Positions 24,618 to 32,907 of a DNA stretch of 64,000 nucleotides are shown in pieces. The position numbers and the translations under genes are program-made. Numbering within the stretch: the stretch's first letter is position 1; the number at the start of each line of letters is the position of its first letter. Location: positions 1 to 64,000 of the forward strand of contig JAIDUK010000034.1 in the NCBI GenBank assembly GCA_029060215.1, given 5' to 3'. Below the pieces are notes generated by a model. The model worked only from the letters and a program-made list of their open reading frames with translations. It was not told the DNA's origin and ran no database searches. The stretch comes from Alistipes sp. Lineage in GTDB: Bacteria; Bacteroidota; Bacteroidia; Bacteroidales; Rikenellaceae.

Positions 24618-26936
24618 TTATTCGTTTTCCGCTTTCCGCGCGGGTTTCCGTCCCCGGCGCCGGACGGGTACAGCCGAAGCCGGCGCATCAGGATCCGCCG
24701 AGGTCGCAGAGGTCGCCGCCGAAGCCGCAGAAACCTCGGCCCGAGCCACAGCCCCGTTTCCGGCAGCGGTTTTTTCGGCGGCCGCTTTGCCGGTATTCCG
24801 TTTCCCTGCGCTTTTCGCCGTCCGGCCTTTGGCAGCAGTCGCCTTGGCCGTCCGTTTTCTGCGCGCTGGTTTCGTGTCCGCAGCTTTTTCATCCGTTCCT
24901 TTGGCCGCGGCAGGTTCCTCGGCCGCAGGTTTCGCCTTGGCAGGCTCCTTTGCTGCAACCCCGGAAGCGGTTTTTTCCGTAAGTTTCTTGGCAGCGGCTT
25001 CCGCTTCGCGGCGCTCCCGTTCGATGTCCTTCTTGCGTTTGCCGAAAATCCGCTCCACATCCTCGGTGAAGACCACTTCGCGGTCGAGCAGCAGCTCGGC
25101 GAGCTGCTTCAGCCCGTCGGCATGCTCGCGCAACACCTTCTCGGCCATCTTGTAGGCACGGTCGATGAGCCGCCGGGCCTCCGAATCGATCTGCTGGGCG
25201 GTGAGCTCGGAATAGGGTTTGGTCAGGGCCATGTCGCTCTGTCCGGTCGAATCGTAGAACGACAAGGTGCCCACCGCTTCGCTCATACCGTAGTAGGCCA
25301 CCATGGCATAGGCCTGCTTGGTCACCCGCTCCAAATCGTTGAGCGCCCCGGTCGATACGCGGCCGAAAGTCAACTGCTCGGCCACACGGCCCCCGAGCGT
25401 GGCGGCCAACTCGTCCATCATCTGTTCGCGCGTGGTGATCTGCCGCTCCTCGGGCAGGTACCATGCGGCGCCGAGCGCCTTGCCGCGCGGGATGATCGTC
25501 ACCTTGATCAGCGGACTGGCGTTTTCGAGTATCCAACTCACGGTGGCGTGCCCCGCTTCGTGGTAGGCGATGATGCGCTTCTCCTCGTCGGCGATGATCT
25601 TGTTCTTGCGCTCCAACCCGCCGATGATGCGGTCGATGGCGGCCAAGAAATCCTCCTTGCCGACATATTTTTTGTCATGACGCGCAGCGATCAGGGCCGC
25701 TTCGTTGCAGACGTTGGCGATGTCGGCGCCCGAGAATCCGGGCGTCTGCCGTGCAAGGAACGCTCGGTCGAGCGCCGGGTCGAGCTTCAGCGGCCGCAGA
25801 TGGACCTCGAATATCTCCTCGCGCTCGCGCACGTCGGGCAGGCCGACCTCTATCTGGCGGTCGAAACGCCCGGCACGCATCAACGCCTTGTCCAAGATGT
25901 CGGCCCGGTTGGTGGCCGCGAGGACGATGACCCCGGTGTTGGTCTGGAAACCATCCATCTCGGTGAGCAGCTGGTTGAGCGTGTTTTCGCGCTCGTCGTT
26001 GCCCGAGAATCCGGCGTTCTTGCCGCGGGCGCGGCCTATGGCGTCGATTTCGTCGATGAAGACGATGCAGGGGGCCTTCTGCTTGGCCTGCTCGAAGAGG
26101 TCGCGCACGCGCGAAGCCCCCACGCCGACGAACATCTCGACGAAGTCGGAACCCGAAATCGAGAGGAACGGCACGTTGGCTTCCCCGGCTACGGCCTTGG
26201 CCAACAGGGTTTTGCCCGTACCCGGAGGGCCCACGAGCAAGGCGCCCTTGGGGATCTTGGCCCCCAACTCCTTGTATTTGTCGGCTTTCTTGAGGAAGTC
26301 GACGATCTCCATGATCTCGACCTTGGCCTCTTCCAACCCGGCGACATCCTTGAACGTGATGCGCCGCGAACGGTTCTTGTCGAACACCTGCGCTTTGGCC
26401 TTGCCGACATTCATGATGCCGCCGCCCGCACCGCCCCCGGCGCCGCGCGACATCGAACGCATGAGGAAAAACCACACGCCGATGATCAACACCCACGGCA
26501 GGAAGTTGACCAACACGCCGGTCCAATCGCCGGTCTTGTTCTCGTAAACCACCGGAACGCTCTGCCCCGAAGCATCCTCGGCGGCCTTGAGGTCCTCGCG
26601 GAACGAATCGACCGAAGGGATGGTGAAACTCAGATGCGGCCCCTCGTCAGGCAACCGGCGGTACATAGCGGCCGAATCCTGCCTATAACGGTCGGCGGCG
26701 CCCTCGGCAAGGAATACCTCGGCCCGGTCGCGGTTGACGACGCGGATCTTCTCCACATCGCCCCGGCCCACCATCCGTTCGACGGCCGTCCAATCCGACG
26801 GCAGCGGCGTGTCGTTGTTCTCGCCGAAGAGATACCACCCGAAGATAGCCGCCCCGATGGCTCCGTAGAGCCACCATACCGACGGCCTCGGCAGCCCTGC
26901 GGGCCGCTTTCTATGCTGGTTGTTTTTCTGTGCCAT
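24618..26936 (-). CDS. ftsH: ATP-dependent zinc metalloprotease FtsH with a long basic C-terminal tail
   Basis: 772 residues; membrane AAA+ protease degrading misfolded membrane and regulatory proteins. Two transmembrane helices (about 21-37 and 140-160), Walker A GPPGTGKT (236-243), Walker B FIDEID (293-298), SRH region, and protease site HEAGH (459-463). The core ends at about 645, where most FtsH proteins stop. It is followed by about 125 residues of Ala/Lys/Arg/Glu/Pro low-complexity sequence like histone H1 tails, ending with the AT-hook-like [10 protein letters not shown] (759-768). Second gene of the rsfS operon; 4 nt after rsfS. Confidence 0.96.
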   Translation of the reverse strand: MAQKNNQHRKRPAGLPRPSVWWLYGAIGAAIFGWYLFGENNDTPLPSDWTAVERMVGRGDVEKIRVVNRDRAEVFLAEGAADRYRQDSAAMYRRLPDEGPHLSFTIPSVDSFREDLKAAEDASGQSVPVVYENKTGDWTGVLVNFLPWVLIIGVWFFLMRSMSRGAGGGAGGGIMNVGKAKAQVFDKNRSRRITFKDVAGLEEAKVEIMEIVDFLKKADKYKELGAKIPKGALLVGPPGTGKTLLAKAVAGEANVPFLSISGSDFVEMFVGVGASRVRDLFEQAKQKAPCIVFIDEIDAIGRARGKNAGFSGNDERENTLNQLLTEMDGFQTNTGVIVLAATNRADILDKALMRAGRFDRQIEVGLPDVREREEIFEVHLRPLKLDPALDRAFLARQTPGFSGADIANVCNEAALIAARHDKKYVGKEDFLAAIDRIIGGLERKNKIIADEEKRIIAYHEAGHATVSWILENASPLIKVTIIPRGKALGAAWYLPEERQITTREQMMDELAATLGGRVAEQLTFGRVSTGALNDLERVTKQAYAMVAYYGMSEAVGTLSFYDSTGQSDMALTKPYSELTAQQIDSEARRLIDRAYKMAEKVLREHADGLKQLAELLLDREVVFTEDVERIFGKRKKDIERERREAEAAAKKLTEKTASGVAAKEPAKAKPAAEEPAAAKGTDEKAADTKPARRKRTAKATAAKGRTAKSAGKRNTGKAAAEKTAAGNGAVARAEVSAASAATSATSADPDAPASAVPVRRRGRKPARKAENE

Positions 26937-26940
26937 ACAC

Positions 26941-27291
26941 CTATTCGTTATCCTCGTAGCGGGTCAGCGGAGCATCGGCCCACAACTCTTCGAGCCGGTA
27001 GAACTCGCGCAGCTCGGTCTGGAAGATGTGCACCACCACGTCCACGTAGTCCATGGCGATCCACAGCGCCGACTGCTGACCCTCGACGCGCCACACTTTT
27101 TCGCCCAGCACCTGCTGCACCTTCTCCTCGATGCCGTCGGCGATGGCCGCCACCTGCGTGGTCGAATCGGCGTTGCACACCACGAACGCCGAACAGATGG
27201 CCCCGTCGAACCCCGAAAGGTCCAGCGATACAATATTCTTACCCTTTTTATCTTCAATCGCACTGACGATCGTCTCGATAAGTTTCTCCAT
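26941..27291 (-). CDS. rsfS: Ribosome silencing factor (RsfS/Iojap family)
   Basis: 116 residues; binds ribosomal protein uL14 and blocks subunit joining under low nutrients. Conserved region: CSAFVVCNADSTTQVAAIADGIEE, VWRVEGQQSALWIAMDYVDVVVHIF. First gene of the leftward operon rsfS-ftsH-cdsA-psd-AI-2E-ribK-ahcY; promoter at 27321-27328. Confidence 0.95.
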   Translation of the reverse strand: MEKLIETIVSAIEDKKGKNIVSLDLSGFDGAICSAFVVCNADSTTQVAAIADGIEEKVQQVLGEKVWRVEGQQSALWIAMDYVDVVVHIFQTELREFYRLEELWADAPLTRYEDNE

Positions 27292-27320
27292 ACGATATGC
27301 GGAAAATATCTATAACCTTG

Positions 27321-27328
27321 CAAAGATA
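27321..27328 (-). promoter_or_regulatory. -7 box for the rsfS-ftsH operon
   Basis: TATCTTTG on the minus strand, about 29 nt upstream of rsfS. It overlaps the edge of repeat unit 1. A second copy at 27396-27403 overlaps unit 2 and could be a second promoter. Confidence 0.65.
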
Positions 27329-27459
27329 CGAATAAGCCGAGCGTAATGCCAAATTTATTTGAGCATTACCGAGGCGGGAGTATCTTCGGCGGAGCCAAAG
27401 ATACGAATAAGTGAGGGCAAAAGCAAGTTTGCTTGCATTTTGCCGAGGCGGGAGTATCT
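27324..27459. repeat. Two tandem ~62-bp imperfect palindromes upstream of rsfS
   Basis: Unit 1 (27324-27385) and unit 2 (27399-27459) both begin AGATACGAATAAG and end CCGAGGCGGGAGTATCT. Their centres differ, but each is self-complementary: GTAATGC/GCATTAC in unit 1 and GGCAAAAGCAAG/CTTGCATTTTGCC in unit 2. Each left edge contains CAAAGATA, a minus-strand -7 box. Confidence 0.8.
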
Positions 27460-27536
27460 CAGACAGAGAAGAAATCCCGGGCGCAGGGCGGTCCGAAACG
27501 GCACGTGACACCCCGCAGCGGCATAAGGCGCCGTAC

Positions 27537-27620
27537 TTCGCTTTTCACTTTCCACCTCTCACTTTTCACCTCTCACCTCTCGCTTTTCACTTTTCACCTC
27601 TCACCTTTCACCTTTCACTT
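27537..27620. repeat. Degenerate CTTTTCACCTCTCAC simple repeat
   Basis: An array of TTTCAC(C/T)TCTCAC words, the reverse complement of the GTGAAAGGTGGAAAGT array after the esterase gene at 6272-6325. Confidence 0.75.
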
Positions 27621-27621
27621 T

Positions 27622-28213
27622 GATAAAAAGGCAGCCGCAGATGCTTGGACGCAGCGCACGGAGCGTCCGATCGACCGCGAGCCCTCCTTGACCGGGCCCA
27701 CACTGCCCGAATTGACAGTCAGACAACCTGCGTAGAAACTGCCCGCCTTATAAGACGACGAGGACCAGTAACTGCCGACCGTACCGACATTGGCCACAGC
27801 TCCCGTCGAATAGTCGCGGTTGCCCGCAGCAGGCGATCGAAACAATCGCTGGAATGAATGACAGAAAAAATACTCAATGAATAATTAATAATGAATAGTG
27901 AATAATTGTCTTTTTGAATTTCGGATAATTATTCCTTATTAACTATTCATTATTCACTAAAGTTTGTTTTCTGTCAGACTGGAATATACAACTGACGGCA
28001 TCCGGTTGCTAAAATTTTAGCAGCCGTGCTAAAACGTTTTAGCACCTCCCTGTCAACAACAGGTTGCCGCCGTCAGCGGATTGCTGAATCTGCTTGGCCG
28101 CACTGGCGAAACCTTTTCGAGAAACCGGCCTTCTCCCGGCACAGCGGGTGCGGATCCCCGAAAAGGCGATGAACCGTAGCCCATGCCACTCCGGGCCGAA
28201 GCTGCCTTTATTC
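27622..28213 (-). mobile_element. FISUMP element, copy C
   Basis: 592 bp on the minus strand with its own terminal inverted repeat: 27622-27635 GATAAAAAGGCAGC and the complement of GAATAAAGGCAGC at 28201-28213. The latter overlaps the last codons and stop of queG. Internal parts as in A and B: CCCGGAGTGGCATGGGCTAC flank, CAGATTCAGCAATCCGCTGA, hairpin CCTGT-CAACA-ACAGG (28049-28063), a perfect 20-bp palindrome GTGCTAAAACGTTTTAGCAC (28026-28045), TGCTAAAATTTTAGCA (28007-28022), box with GTCAGACTGGAATATACAAC (27967-27999), an AT-rich part and the FISUMP fragment. Confidence 0.65.
27645..27845 (-). pseudogene. FISUMP / C-type-lectin-like domain fragment (copy C)
   Basis: 67 codons from FRSPAAGNRDYSTG to RSVRCVQ. 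Frame anchors WSSSSY and SVRCVQ are kept, while all eleven columns that are AAC in copy A have a different codon here (GAC, AGT, AGT, TAC, ACT, AAT, AGT, GGC, AAG, TCG, ATC). An extra A after GTCCA shifts the frame relative to copies A and B at the very end. Confidence 0.7.
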
Positions 28214-29122
28214 GTTTTCCTTGTTCAGATTCTGTTGTATGCGCTGCAATCCGCTGCGGGTCAACGGTGTGGAACCGAAGCGCGCGGAGAACTCCTTCTC
28301 GTCCATAGCCAGCCAATCGGCGGGCGTCATGGCCGCGGGATCGAAGAGCGGATCGAACGCCCGATTGGCATGCAAAGGCGCACGGCGGTTGTAGGGGCAG
28401 CAGCTCTGGCAGGTGTCGCAGCCGAAAATCCAACCGTCGAGGTCGATTCCCTCGGCCGGTTCGCGCTCGATGGTGTGGCACGAAATGCAGCGGCGGGCAT
28501 CGATCGTACGGTTCTCCGCCACAGCCCCCGTCGGGCAGGTATCGACGCAATTGCGGCACTCCCCGCAGCGCGAGCCCTCGAACGGCGCGTCGTAGCTCTC
28601 CGTCTCGTCGCACAACAGCAATTCGCCCAATAATACATAGGTACCCAGCCGCGGGGTGACCAACAGCGACTGCCGCCCGATCCACCCCAGCCCCGCTTCG
28701 ACGGCCCACAGTTTCTCGGCCAGCGGCGCCGTGTCGACGAAGCAGCGCCCGCCGAGATCGGGGTGCAGCGCTTTCAACTCGGCGAAAAGGCGGGCGAGCA
28801 TCGCCCGGATCGTATCGTGGTAGTCGCGCGTGCAGGCATACGACGCCACCTTGGCCCTGTGTCCGGCCGGATAGCCCTCGCCCGCGGAGTTCTTGTAACC
28901 GACGGCGCAGACCACGGCCGTACGCGCCCCCTCGACCAACAGCCGCGGGTCGAACCGCTTCTCAGCGTTGCGCTCCAGATAGCCCAGCGACGCCTGACAC
29001 CCCCGCCCCAACCACTCGCGGAAACGCCGCTCGCCGTCGGCCAGACGGCGGCACGGAGCCACGCCGCAGAGGTCGAAACCCGCTTCGGCGGCAAGTTTTT
29101 TGATGGTCGAACGGTCGAGCAT
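28208..29122 (-). CDS. queG: Epoxyqueuosine reductase
   Basis: 304 residues; the cobalamin- and [4Fe-4S]-dependent last step of queuosine synthesis in tRNA. The N-terminal part (AAEAGFDLCGVAPC) and the RDYHDTIRAMLARL region precede the ferredoxin-type clusters CGECRNCVDTCPTGA and CISCHTIE...CDTCQSCCPYN, all cysteines present. ATG 29122 is preferred because the upstream TTG at 29140 is part of the -7 box. Slightly short at the C-terminus but within the normal range. Its stop codon overlaps the end of FISUMP element C. Confidence 0.94.
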   Translation of the reverse strand: MLDRSTIKKLAAEAGFDLCGVAPCRRLADGERRFREWLGRGCQASLGYLERNAEKRFDPRLLVEGARTAVVCAVGYKNSAGEGYPAGHRAKVASYACTRDYHDTIRAMLARLFAELKALHPDLGGRCFVDTAPLAEKLWAVEAGLGWIGRQSLLVTPRLGTYVLLGELLLCDETESYDAPFEGSRCGECRNCVDTCPTGAVAENRTIDARRCISCHTIEREPAEGIDLDGWIFGCDTCQSCCPYNRRAPLHANRAFDPLFDPAAMTPADWLAMDEKEFSARFGSTPLTRSGLQRIQQNLNKENE

Positions 29123-29137
29123 GGCGATTATTTGCCC

Positions 29138-29145
29138 CAAAAATA
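29138..29145 (-). promoter_or_regulatory. -7 box for queG
   Basis: TATTTTTG on the minus strand, 15 nt upstream of ATG 29122; divergent from the acyl-CoA ligase promoter. Confidence 0.6.
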
Positions 29146-29167
29146 GGGATTTTCAACCGGAAATTCC

Positions 29168-29175
29168 TACATTTG
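29168..29175 (+). promoter_or_regulatory. -7 box for the acyl-CoA ligase gene
   Basis: TACATTTG, 42 nt before ATG 29218. It rules out the upstream TTG at 29173 as a start. Confidence 0.65.
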
Positions 29176-29217
29176 CACCAAATTTCGTCTCTTCGCGAGA
29201 CGCCGAAAACGAATTTT

Positions 29218-30876
29218 ATGATGAGATTCAATACCCTTTGCGAACTGGTACGCCACAGTGTCGACACCTTCGCTTCGCGCGTTGCATTCTCGATGTTCGA
29301 GGGCGACGACGTGACCTATGCCGAGGCGGGCCGCCGGATCGGAAAGGTACAGCAGATACTCACCGAAGCGGGCCTTTCGGCCGGCGACAAGGTGGCCCTT
29401 CTGAGCAGCAGCATGCCCAACTGGGGCATCTGCTATTTTGCCGTCGCGTCGGCCGGCATGGTCGTGGTGCCGATCCTGCCCGACTTCTCGGGCGAGGAAC
29501 TCGACATGATCATCGAGCATTCGGAAGCCAAGGCGCTGCTCGTCTCCGACAAGCTGTTCACCAAACTCTCCAAGGAGACCATCGGGCGGCTCAACGTCGT
29601 GGTGCGCACCAAGAATCTGGGCATCATCGCCCAACGCGTCTGCGGCGCCGGGACGACGGCCGAACCTCGGCCCGAAGATCTGGCCGCGATCATCTACACC
29701 TCGGGCACGACGTCGAAGCCCAAGGGGGTCATGCTCACCCATGCGGCCCTCTGCGCGCAAGTCACCCTTTCGTCGTCGATATTCCCGGTGCAGGCCGACG
29801 ACGTGTTCCTCTCGGTGCTGCCCCTGTCGCACACCTACGAATGCTCCATCGGGCTGATCTACCCCTTCTCGATGGGCGCGAAAGTCGTCTACATGGACCG
29901 TCCGCCCACGGCCTCGGCCCTGATGCCCGCCCTGCGCGCGGTGCGGCCCACGGTGATGCTGATCGTGCCGCTCATCATCGAAAAGATCTACCGCCATCAA
30001 GTACTGGCCAAATTCAACTCCACGCGCTTCTGGCGCATGCTCTACCGCATCGGCTTCACGCGCCGCTATCTCCACCGGGTCGCCGGCAAGAAACTGATGA
30101 AGCTCTTCGGGCGGCGGCTGCGCTTTCTGGGCATCGGCGGCTCGAAACTCGACGGCGAAGCCGAGAAGTTCCTGCTCGAATCGGGCGTGCCCTATGCCAT
30201 CGGCTACGGCCTGACGGAGACGGCTCCCCTGCTGGCGGGCGCCGCCCCCTCGCAAGTGCGGCTGGGGTCGACGGGTCCGCAGGCGCCGGGCGTGACGCTG
30301 CGGCTGGAGAACGTCAATCCGGAGACGCGGCAGGGCGAAATCGTGGCCAAGACCCCGAGCATCATGCTGGGCTACTACAAGAATCCCGAAGCCACGGCCG
30401 ACGTATTCACCCCCGACGGCTGGTTCCGCACGGGCGACCTCGGCGAATTCGACGCCGACGGCTGGCTCTACATCAAAGGCCGTCTGAAGAACATGATCGT
30501 AGGTCCGGGCGGCGAGAACATCTACCCCGAGGACATCGAAAGCGTCCTGAATTCGCACGTCTGCATCGCCGATTCCATCGTGACCGAGCAAGAAGGCCGC
30601 TTGGTGGCCCTCGTCCACTTCAACCGCGACGAAATCGAAGCGATGGTCGACGACTGGCGCGAGGAATGGAACACCAAGAAAGAAGCGTGGGAAGCCAAGA
30701 CCGAACAACTCAAGAAGGAGATCATGGACTTCGTCAACGCCAAGGTGAGCCGCTTCTCGCGCATATCCGAGGTGGTCGAAGAGAAAGAGGAGTTCATCAA
30801 GACCCCCACGCAGAAGATCCGCCGCTTCCTCTACAACCGCAAGAAAGGCGAGGAGACGACGGGACAGAAAGAATAG
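29218..30876 (+). CDS. AMP-binding long-chain acyl-CoA ligase family protein
   Basis: A 552-residue ANL-superfamily enzyme expected to activate fatty acids to acyl-AMP and then acyl-CoA (or acyl-ACP). Motifs: YTSGTTSKPKGVMLTH (A3, about 160), GYGLTETAPLLAG (A5, about 329-341), WFRTGDLGEFDADGWLYIKGR (A7/A8, about 403-423) and the hinge GRLKNMIVGPGGENIYPEDIE. The final catalytic Lys region is KTPTQKIRRFLY. Two ATGs at 29218/29221. Monocistronic, followed by the palindromes at 30928. Confidence 0.9.
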   Translation: MMRFNTLCELVRHSVDTFASRVAFSMFEGDDVTYAEAGRRIGKVQQILTEAGLSAGDKVALLSSSMPNWGICYFAVASAGMVVVPILPDFSGEELDMIIEHSEAKALLVSDKLFTKLSKETIGRLNVVVRTKNLGIIAQRVCGAGTTAEPRPEDLAAIIYTSGTTSKPKGVMLTHAALCAQVTLSSSIFPVQADDVFLSVLPLSHTYECSIGLIYPFSMGAKVVYMDRPPTASALMPALRAVRPTVMLIVPLIIEKIYRHQVLAKFNSTRFWRMLYRIGFTRRYLHRVAGKKLMKLFGRRLRFLGIGGSKLDGEAEKFLLESGVPYAIGYGLTETAPLLAGAAPSQVRLGSTGPQAPGVTLRLENVNPETRQGEIVAKTPSIMLGYYKNPEATADVFTPDGWFRTGDLGEFDADGWLYIKGRLKNMIVGPGGENIYPEDIESVLNSHVCIADSIVTEQEGRLVALVHFNRDEIEAMVDDWREEWNTKKEAWEAKTEQLKKEIMDFVNAKVSRFSRISEVVEEKEEFIKTPTQKIRRFLYNRKKGEETTGQKE

Positions 30877-30927
30877 GCTCTGCCGACGCGGGTTTTTCCG
30901 GCCCGGAATCATCGGGATTTCGAGGCT

Positions 30928-30974
30928 GTTAAAACGTTTTAACCCGACGTGCTAAAATTTTAGCACGTCGGGTT
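30928..30974 (+). repeat. Paired palindromes after the acyl-CoA ligase gene
   Basis: A 16-bp palindrome GTTAAAACGTTTTAAC (30928-30943) overlaps a perfect 34-bp palindrome (30941-30974) centred on GTGCTAAAATTTTAGCAC with arms AACCCGAC/GTCGGGTT. The same two core palindromes occur inside the FISUMP elements. Here they probably also form the gene's terminator. Confidence 0.7.
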
Positions 30975-31164
30975 GTCTCCGTTTGCCAGAATGTCGTTGC
31001 GAGTTTTTTCGTCGTTGCAAAGGGCGCAACGTCTCTCCCGTTATCGCAAGGCCATTAGGCCATTGCCCTGCAAAGGCTGCGTCATTGCGAGGGCCGTCAG
31101 GCCCGTGGCAATCTGAGCTTTCCGAAGAATCTCTCGGCTTTGCAAGGAGCCCAGTATCTCACCC

Positions 31165-31309
31165 GTCATTGCGAGCGAGTGTAACGAGCGTGGCAATCTG
31201 AATAAAACAGACCATCCTAAATAAACCAGATCATCTTTGTTTCAATCATAACCGCCCGGTTGTTGTTCTTGTGCAGATCGCCACGGCATCTGCGATGCCT
31301 CGCGATGAC
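31165..31309. repeat. MITE-like unit, copy 1
   Basis: 145 bp with imperfect inverted ends: GTCATTGCGAGCGAG...GTGGCAATCTG on the left and CAGATCGCCACGG...CCTCGCGATGAC on the right. No coding capacity. Direct repeat of copy 2; similarity continues about 40 bp further to the right. Confidence 0.7.
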
Positions 31310-31417
31310 GGGGGAGGGTACAACTTCGCCAGCGTTTGCAACTCCTCGCGAAGACGGGACATAGGTTTTCAGCGTTGCTATTTGTGGCAACAGGGCCGGA
31401 TAGCGCACAACGGCTAC

Positions 31418-31562
31418 GTCATTGCGAGCGAGTGTAATGAGCGTGGCAATCTGAATAAAACAGACCATCCTAAATAAAACAGATCATCTTTGTTTGAATC
31501 ATACCCGCCCGGTCGTTGTTCTTGTTCAGATCGCCACGGCATCTGCGATGCCTCGCGATGAC
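31418..31562. repeat. MITE-like unit, copy 2
   Basis: Also 145 bp, same ends, same orientation and more than 90 percent identical to copy 1 by eye. Between the copies lies about 108 bp. Confidence 0.7.
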
Positions 31563-31804
31563 GGGGGGGGGTACAGCTTCGCCAGCGCTCGCAACTCTTC
31601 ACGACGCCGAACGGAATACAGCTTCTTCAGTTCTTTCAACTCCTCGCAATGACGATACGAAAACAGATTCTTCGATGCTCGCAACGCCTTGCGTTGCCAT
31701 CTGCGGCGGCCCGCATCTCCGATGCGTCCGGCCCCAGCCGCCGCAAATGAACACCCCGCCATATCATTCCTGAATATGCCGGACACGCACAAAGGCTCCG
31801 CGAA

Positions 31805-31840
31805 CGAAAAAAGCCGCTCCGGGGAAAACCCGGAACGGCC
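31805..31840 (-). terminator. Intrinsic terminator of the 31863 gene
   Basis: 11-bp stem GCCGCTCCGGG/CCCGGAACGGC (one mismatch), followed on the minus strand by a T-run. Confidence 0.82.
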
Positions 31841-31862
31841 CAAAAGAAATTGAACGCGACGC

Positions 31863-32804
31863 CTACTTGGACAACTCGGCGAGCGCGGCGGCGGCGCTCT
31901 GAGCGGCCGGACCGGCGGTGACCTGCTTGAAAGCGTCGATCGCCTGCTGCTTCATGTCGCGGGCGTTGTAAGCGGCACCCAACAAGTAATACATCAACGA
32001 CTTGTCGGCCTCGTCGGTCTGAGCGGCGGCAGCGGCCTCGCCCAACTCGATGACCTTGGCATAATCCTTCTTGTTGGCATAGGCCTGCAAGCGGACATTC
32101 TGGAACAACGCGCTTTCGGGATTCTTCTCCAACTGAGCGTCGGCCATGGCGATGATACCGTCGAAATCCCCGGCCTGCTGCATGCCGGCAACCTTATTGT
32201 TGGTGTAGAGAGCCATCATCTCCTTGGCCTTGGCGGCATCCTCGGCGTACTTGGGATGGGTCTTGGCGGCGATGGCCTCGTAAATCTCCATACCCTCGGC
32301 GTAGTTGCCCATCTCGCAGTAGCTCATGGCAAGGTTGAGCGCCATGCCCGTATTGTCGGGGTCGGCCTTATAACCCTTGGCGAAAATCTCGGCGGCCGTA
32401 GCGTAGTCCTTGCTGTTGAAAGCCTCGCCGCCCTGAATATGGTACATCTTGGCCACCCAACCGTTGGCCTTGGCCAAATACTGCATGTCGCCGTAGAGCT
32501 CGGCCAACTCGGCCGCCTTGATGAAATGGGTCAGCGCCGTAGCGTAGTCCTTGTCGCGCATGGCAGCGGCACCGCCCAGCTGGAAGTAGCACTTGGGAAG
32601 CGCCGACTTGGCCGTGGCGACCATCGAAGCGGCATCTTCGAGATCCATACCCTCGTCGATGACCTGCTCGAACTTGGGAATCGCCCCGGCGTAATCCTTG
32701 GCCGAGAAAGCCGCAGCGGCCTCGTTGTAGATGGGGGTTACGTCCTGCGCCCAAAGCGACCCGGCCGCCAACAACGCGATGGCCGATACAAACAATTTTT
32801 TCAT
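31863..32804 (-). CDS. Secreted tetratricopeptide-repeat protein
   Basis: 313 residues with a Sec signal (MKKLFVSAIALLAAGSLWAQ), then Ala-rich TPR-type helices throughout (YNEAAAAFSAKDYAGAIPKFEQVID; FNSKDYATAAEIFAKGYKADPDNTGMALNLAMSYCEMGNYAEGMEIYEAI). Periplasmic scaffold of unknown partner. ATG 32804 starts the signal peptide; a longer frame upstream has no support. Monocistronic with a leader of about 55 nt and a clear terminator. Confidence 0.85.
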   Translation of the reverse strand: MKKLFVSAIALLAAGSLWAQDVTPIYNEAAAAFSAKDYAGAIPKFEQVIDEGMDLEDAASMVATAKSALPKCYFQLGGAAAMRDKDYATALTHFIKAAELAELYGDMQYLAKANGWVAKMYHIQGGEAFNSKDYATAAEIFAKGYKADPDNTGMALNLAMSYCEMGNYAEGMEIYEAIAAKTHPKYAEDAAKAKEMMALYTNNKVAGMQQAGDFDGIIAMADAQLEKNPESALFQNVRLQAYANKKDYAKVIELGEAAAAAQTDEADKSLMYYLLGAAYNARDMKQQAIDAFKQVTAGPAAQSAAAALAELSK

Positions 32805-32863
32805 CCTATTCTGAATTTTAGAGTTTCTACTATCGTACGCCCCGGCGAGGAGACGCACGGAGA

Positions 32864-32871
32864 CAAAATTA
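32864..32871 (-). promoter_or_regulatory. -7 box for the TPR gene
   Basis: TAATTTTG on the minus strand, 59 nt upstream of ATG 32804. Confidence 0.55.
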
Positions 32872-32907
32872 AGAAATAATTTTCGGGATAACAAACATCG
32901 GGCCTGC

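Larger units (their letters stand above)
30877..31862. other. 1-kb intergenic region made of repeats
   Basis: No gene. Contents in order: paired palindromes (30928-30974), a short inverted repeat of the CATTGCGAGG...GTGGCAATCTG family (about 31084-31115), two MITE-like 145-bp units, a G9 tract (31563-31571) and GCTCGCAACGCCTTGCGTTGCC-type fragments also present near 6730, then the terminator of the 31863 gene. Confidence 0.7.

Noticed and set aside
12699..28213. A complete diversity-generating retroelement in the window
   Set aside because: No reverse transcriptase, accessory protein or full-length FISUMP target gene was found; only fragments.
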